Below, piece after piece: positions 60,585 through 64,000 of a DNA stretch of 64,000 bases. Every line of letters starts with the position of its first letter. Within the stretch, counting starts at the first letter, position 1. Source of the DNA: Lachnospiraceae bacterium (GTDB lineage Bacteria > Bacillota > Clostridia > Lachnospirales > Lachnospiraceae). The position numbers were made by a program, and so were the translations under genes. The stretch covers positions 186,001 to 250,000 of the forward strand of contig JAFLTE010000001.1 in assembly GCA_022510565.1 (NCBI GenBank). Reading direction: 5' to 3'. Under the pieces are notes generated by a model. It was not told where the DNA came from. It searched no databases and worked only from the letters and a program-made list of their open reading frames with translations.

Positions 60585-62480
60585 TTACTCGTGATAGGTC
60601 TGATACCATTGTTGAAAAACAAAAAACGACCATGCCAGCTTAGAGTAGTTTTCTCCTGTCGCAGGTCCCGCGTCTCCCGTATCAATATAGCGCGCAATCA
60701 TGTTCGATACATAGTCAGCGTCAAAAACATCCTGCCGCTTAAGATAATCATAACTACTGTAATCTAACAGCTGTTCACGCAGCGGACCACGGAGCCACTT
60801 GTCCAAGGGAACACCGAACCCCACCTTAGGTCTGTCCAACAATTCCTTTGGAATATAGTCATAAGCGATATCCTTCAAAATATGTTTCTTGTCACCACCC
60901 GCATATTTAAATTTGTGCGGAATCCTATAGGACAACTCCATCACGTCCTTATCTAAAATGGGACATCGCGCCTCCAGAGAATACTTCATGGAAGCCCTAT
61001 CTACCTTACACAGTATATCGCCCGGCAGATAGGTGTCCATATCTAACAGCATTCTTCTAATCTGCCAATTCTTAACATGGTACTTACTTTCCGTCAAATA
61101 ATGAATAGGAAGCATCTGACTTCCGTCCGCAGGCAGCTTGACCATAGCCCTTGCCTTGTCCAAATAATTGCCTGCTCCGAACTGAGTCTTGCTCTCTTTC
61201 TCACGATTCCCCGCAATTACACGCACCTTAAACGGCAGCCTGTCCTCCACGTGCAGCTGTCTTGCGATCGGCATTGTACATACACCGTGCACCATTGCCC
61301 CCAGCTTATCCAAACGCTGTGCCAGAATGACGTTCTCGTATACATTGTAACCACAAAAGAATTCATCGCCGCCGTCCCCCGACAGAGCGACCGTCACATG
61401 CTCTCTGGCCAGCTTGGACACCATCATTGTAGCTATTTCCGAGCTGTCAGCAAATGGTTCATCATAATACTTCGGAATGCTCTCTACCAGACCAAACATA
61501 TCCTGCTCTTCAATGTAGAGCTCCGTGTGATTCGTGCCCAAATGCTCAGCCACCGCCTTAGCATATTTCGCCTCATTGTATTTTTCCTCATGAAAACCGA
61601 TGGAAAAAGTTTTCACCGGACTCATCGATGACTCCTGCGCAATCGCCGTGACTAGCGAGGAATCGTAACCGCCGCTTAAGAATGCTCCCAAAGGTACATC
61701 CGCAATCATCCTCGCTTTAACGGATTTTTTCAAAAGTTCCTTTAACTGCTCCTTCGCCTCTCCATAATCGCCGATTAGATTTCTTTGTGCCTCGTGATAT
61801 ACTTTCTTTACATCCCAGTACTTCCAAGTCTTAATCTTACCCAGAGAGAAGCGCAGGACCGCTCCGGCTTCAACTTTATAGACATTTTGATAAATACTCT
61901 CCGGCGCATTAATATACTGATGAAACAGATAGCGTGATAACACGCGTTTTTCAATTTCACCCGTAAATCCGGGGCACTTCATAATAGGCTTTAGCTCCGA
62001 TGCAAATACCAGATTTCCGTCCTCATACCAATAATAGAGCGGTTTCTTGCCGATGCGATCACGTACCAGATAGACATCCTGCGTCTCTCTGTCATACAGT
62101 GCAATCGCGAACATTCCGTTGAACCGCTCCACACACCGAATTCCCCATTTTAAATAGGCGGCAATAATCACCTCTGTATCGCAGTTGGATCTAAAAGGAT
62201 AGTCCGCCAATTCTTCTCTCAATTCACGATAATTATAAATCTCACCGTTATATACAACAGATATGCGCTTATCAGATGAGTGCATAGGCTGATGTCCCAG
62301 CACAGACAGATCCAAAATGGACAACCTTCTCTGGGCAAAGCCAACCTGCCACCCATCTTTCATCTCATAAATTTCTTCACCGCTGTCATCAGGTCCTCGA
62401 TGATACATCGTATCATTCATGACCTTCAACTGTTCCGAAGTAATGTTCTTTTTACTGACGTACCCGCATATTCCGCACAT
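60585..62480 (-). CDS. asnB: AsnB-type glutamine-dependent asparagine synthetase / amidotransferase (second copy)
   Basis: 631 aa, the same length as the copy at 56240-58135. The start must be ATG 62480 so that Cys2 (MCGICGYVSKK) is exposed as nucleophile; an ATG two codons earlier would bury it. YHRGPDDSGEE, YNGEIYNY, FLSGGYDSS and SGDGGDEFFCGY are intact, so both glutaminase and synthetase domains look active. It follows the deacetylase-like gene by 64 bases. Amidation of a uronic acid is a possible role. Confidence 0.92.
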   Translation of the reverse strand: MCGICGYVSKKNITSEQLKVMNDTMYHRGPDDSGEEIYEMKDGWQVGFAQRRLSILDLSVLGHQPMHSSDKRISVVYNGEIYNYRELREELADYPFRSNCDTEVIIAAYLKWGIRCVERFNGMFAIALYDRETQDVYLVRDRIGKKPLYYWYEDGNLVFASELKPIMKCPGFTGEIEKRVLSRYLFHQYINAPESIYQNVYKVEAGAVLRFSLGKIKTWKYWDVKKVYHEAQRNLIGDYGEAKEQLKELLKKSVKARMIADVPLGAFLSGGYDSSLVTAIAQESSMSPVKTFSIGFHEEKYNEAKYAKAVAEHLGTNHTELYIEEQDMFGLVESIPKYYDEPFADSSEIATMMVSKLAREHVTVALSGDGGDEFFCGYNVYENVILAQRLDKLGAMVHGVCTMPIARQLHVEDRLPFKVRVIAGNREKESKTQFGAGNYLDKARAMVKLPADGSQMLPIHYLTESKYHVKNWQIRRMLLDMDTYLPGDILCKVDRASMKYSLEARCPILDKDVMELSYRIPHKFKYAGGDKKHILKDIAYDYIPKELLDRPKVGFGVPLDKWLRGPLREQLLDYSSYDYLKRQDVFDADYVSNMIARYIDTGDAGPATGENYSKLAWSFFVFQQWYQTYHE

Positions 62481-62544
62481 ATACATACCATCCGTTATTT
62501 AATTTGCAGCCAATATATCACACCCTGCGCTGCTTTACAAGCGC

Positions 62545-63303
62545 TTACTGTACATTCTTCTCCATAAAATACTCTTTATACTCGCCGAAGTCTTTACACT
62601 CGTTGTCTATAGACTCCACCAATTCTATATATTTTTCCTGCATCAGAGACTTATAGTTATCAAAATTATCATACCCCTTTTTGCACCATGCAAACGGATG
62701 CGTTAAGATCTGAACCTTATCATAACGTGTGATATTATCTTGATCCGGATAACCGTAACGCCATATATGATTGGCATCGGACATATATTTAACTTTCAAC
62801 TCAGTATTATCGTCAATCGAATCGGCAAAAGTGAAGAATTCATCCTGATAAGCGTTAAGAATACCATCAAGCTTAATGTTCTCCCTGAGCACATCCTTAG
62901 AGGGTCTATGCACCGAAAACTCCGTAATCTGAAAGCCGAACATCTCACTCAATATATCAATTTCCATCTTAATGCGCCTGCGAATTTGCTGCATGTCCGT
63001 CATGCCGTTTAAAGCGAAATGTAAGCCGATATGCTGTCCTCTCTCGTGCATATCCTTAATCATGTCCATATTTCTTCTGGAAAGAATGTTGTAGGAGTTG
63101 TTCGTCCACTGGAAAAAGAACGTGGAGACAAAATCCATGCTCTGCTCCACCTTGGCCAATTGATAAGCTCTGTCCACGCTGTACTCCACATCATGGCGCA
63201 TAATAATGAACTTGTCCCGATGAAGCGCGTCCGCGTAACCGCACTGTCTGCCTGTGGACTGTATAATTCTGATAATTTCTCTGTAGTCGTCGTATGAAAA
63301 CAT
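62545..63303 (-). CDS. Polysaccharide-deacetylase-like protein (paralogue of 11767-12504)
   Basis: 252 aa with the same motif order as the left copy: IMRHDVEYS, GQHIGLHFAL, VHRPSKD and QILTHPFAW. In the first block the second Asp of RHDVD is Glu (RHDVE). No signal peptide, so cytoplasmic. GAGGAGAAAGGA precedes ATG 63303. Role in glycan synthesis unknown; the substrate may be a sugar intermediate. Confidence 0.72.
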   Translation of the reverse strand: MFSYDDYREIIRIIQSTGRQCGYADALHRDKFIIMRHDVEYSVDRAYQLAKVEQSMDFVSTFFFQWTNNSYNILSRRNMDMIKDMHERGQHIGLHFALNGMTDMQQIRRRIKMEIDILSEMFGFQITEFSVHRPSKDVLRENIKLDGILNAYQDEFFTFADSIDDNTELKVKYMSDANHIWRYGYPDQDNITRYDKVQILTHPFAWCKKGYDNFDNYKSLMQEKYIELVESIDNECKDFGEYKEYFMEKNVQ

Positions 63304-63323
63304 TCCTTTCTCCTCTGCTTATA

Positions 63324-64000
63324 CTATTTATATTGCGCACACAGTTCCTCGATATAATCTCTCCACTGCTCAAAGACCGCCTGCCCGTTAGCCCTCTTTG
63401 CAATCTCTCTGGCTTGCCCGCCAAGGCGATTCGCCAACTCCGGATTCTCAATCAGACGATTGATGCCGTCCACTAAAGCCTGCTCGTCCTTGATTGGAAT
63501 AAGCAGACCATCCACCTCATGAGTCATAATTGTACGAGGCCCGCCACAGGGGCAGTCGGTCGCAACAATCGGAAGTCCTAAAGCCATCGCTTCCATCAAC
63601 GCATTGGGGAGTCCCTCCCAGTCAGAGGTAAATGCAAAAAGCGCCGCATCCGCCAAATCCTTCTCCAAGCTGTCACTGGCACCCATCAGATGAATATAAT
63701 CCTGCGCCCCGTTTTGCCGGATTAAATCTTCCAATATCTCCTTCGTGCCGTCATAGGAATCACCCCCGTATATTTTCAAATCATAATCGGGATGTTTCTC
63801 ATGCACCTTTACAAATGCGCGAATCAGCATGGGCTGATTCTTAAAATCCACCAATCTGCCCGACTGCACCACTGTTTTACTCCGCTCCTCAGGCTCCGGT
63901 ACGCCGATATATTTGTCATTTATCGGATTTAAGATAATTCGGGAGTTGTCCTGCAGCCTCGGCGCGAAAAACTCTTTGGCACCTTCGGTCTGAAATACGC
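63324..64000 (-). CDS. GT4-family glycosyltransferase (5' end outside window)
   Basis: Partial gene: the frame stays open to the window edge, so the N-terminal domain is missing. Translated residues at the edge read VFQTEGAKEFFAPRLQ, then NPINDKYIG, VVQSGRLVDFKNQPMLI, LKIYGGDSYDG, SDWEGLPNALMEAMALGLP (E-x7-E) and DCPCGGPRTIM, a full GT4 C-domain. An internal GTG at 63872 is not a real start. Stop lies 20 bases before the deacetylase-like ATG. Confidence 0.9.
   Translation of the reverse strand, partial: VFQTEGAKEFFAPRLQDNSRIILNPINDKYIGVPEPEERSKTVVQSGRLVDFKNQPMLIRAFVKVHEKHPDYDLKIYGGDSYDGTKEILEDLIRQNGAQDYIHLMGASDSLEKDLADAALFAFTSDWEGLPNALMEAMALGLPIVATDCPCGGPRTIMTHEVDGLLIPIKDEQALVDGINRLIENPELANRLGGQAREIAKRANGQAVFEQWRDYIEELCAQYK

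Noticed and set aside
63324-63872. Short GT4 starting at the internal GTG 63872
   Set aside because: The frame is open without stop to the window edge and encodes conserved GT4 sequence upstream, so this is an internal codon of a truncated gene.

Overview
The window is almost entirely one very large surface-polysaccharide / glycoconjugate locus from a Gram-positive, probably a Clostridia/Lachnospiraceae-type Firmicute. This rests on strong AGGAGG-type ribosome sites, sigma-A style promoters with extended -10 elements, low-to-mid GC, an LtaS/MdoB-like phosphoglycerol transferase, a WbaP-type priming transferase and PglK-like ABC flippases. The species cannot be named from sequence alone. All genes lie on the minus strand except one glycosyltransferase (16032-17249). 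They are packed with ATGA/GTGA/TAATG overlaps, so they form long polycistronic units. No rRNA, tRNA, IS element or CRISPR array was seen, and there is no gene-free stretch above 300 bases; the largest gap is 60347-60584.

Left unit (15854 down to 53, visibly AT-richer). Transcription starts at a divergent promoter near 15.9 kb. In order of transcription the genes are: GT4; UDP-GlcNAc 2-epimerase-like; Gfo/Idh/MocA sugar oxidoreductase; deacetylase-like protein; LpxD-like N-acyltransferase; MaoC (R)-enoyl-CoA hydratase; sugar formyltransferase; DegT aminotransferase; GT4; GT2; glucose-1-phosphate cytidylyltransferase; UGM-like flavoprotein; CDP-glucose 4,6-dehydratase; split transketolase (two genes); FkbM methyltransferase. 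This reads as two sugar-nucleotide pathways. One is a UDP-2,3-diamino sugar that is N-acylated with a (probably 3-hydroxy) acyl group and/or N-formylated. The other is a CDP-6-deoxy-4-ketohexose that may be extended by a transketolase-type two-carbon transfer. Neither final product is a textbook one.

Middle (16.0-36.3 kb). After the lone plus-strand GT4 come, in genome order, a DUF2304 protein, a DPMS-like polyprenyl-phosphate glycosyltransferase, three GT-C-like membrane proteins, a GT-D enzyme, a PglK-like ABC flippase, a radical SAM/SPASM enzyme, a membrane acyltransferase, GT4s, a GT26-GT4 fusion, a Wzy polymerase with an extra C-terminal membrane-loop-membrane module, a GT11 and a Wzx flippase. 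This region supplies assembly, export and lipid-linked side decoration.

Right (36.3-64 kb). It holds a large multi-spanning protein, a pyruvyltransferase, GT2s, the priming phosphoglycosyltransferase (own promoter near 44.28 kb), a membrane GDPD next to an MdoB/LtaS-like phosphoglycerol transferase, a second Wzy, GT11/GT17/DUF5672/GT2 transferases, a second ABC flippase, two AsnB-type amidotransferases of equal length, an SGNH-like membrane protein, GT4s and a second deacetylase-like gene. The last GT4 runs off the window end.

Together the genes could prime a lipid carrier, build at least one complex repeat unit, flip it (one Wzx and two ABC systems), polymerise it (two Wzy) and decorate it with formyl/acyl, pyruvyl, methyl, glycerol-phosphate and amide groups.
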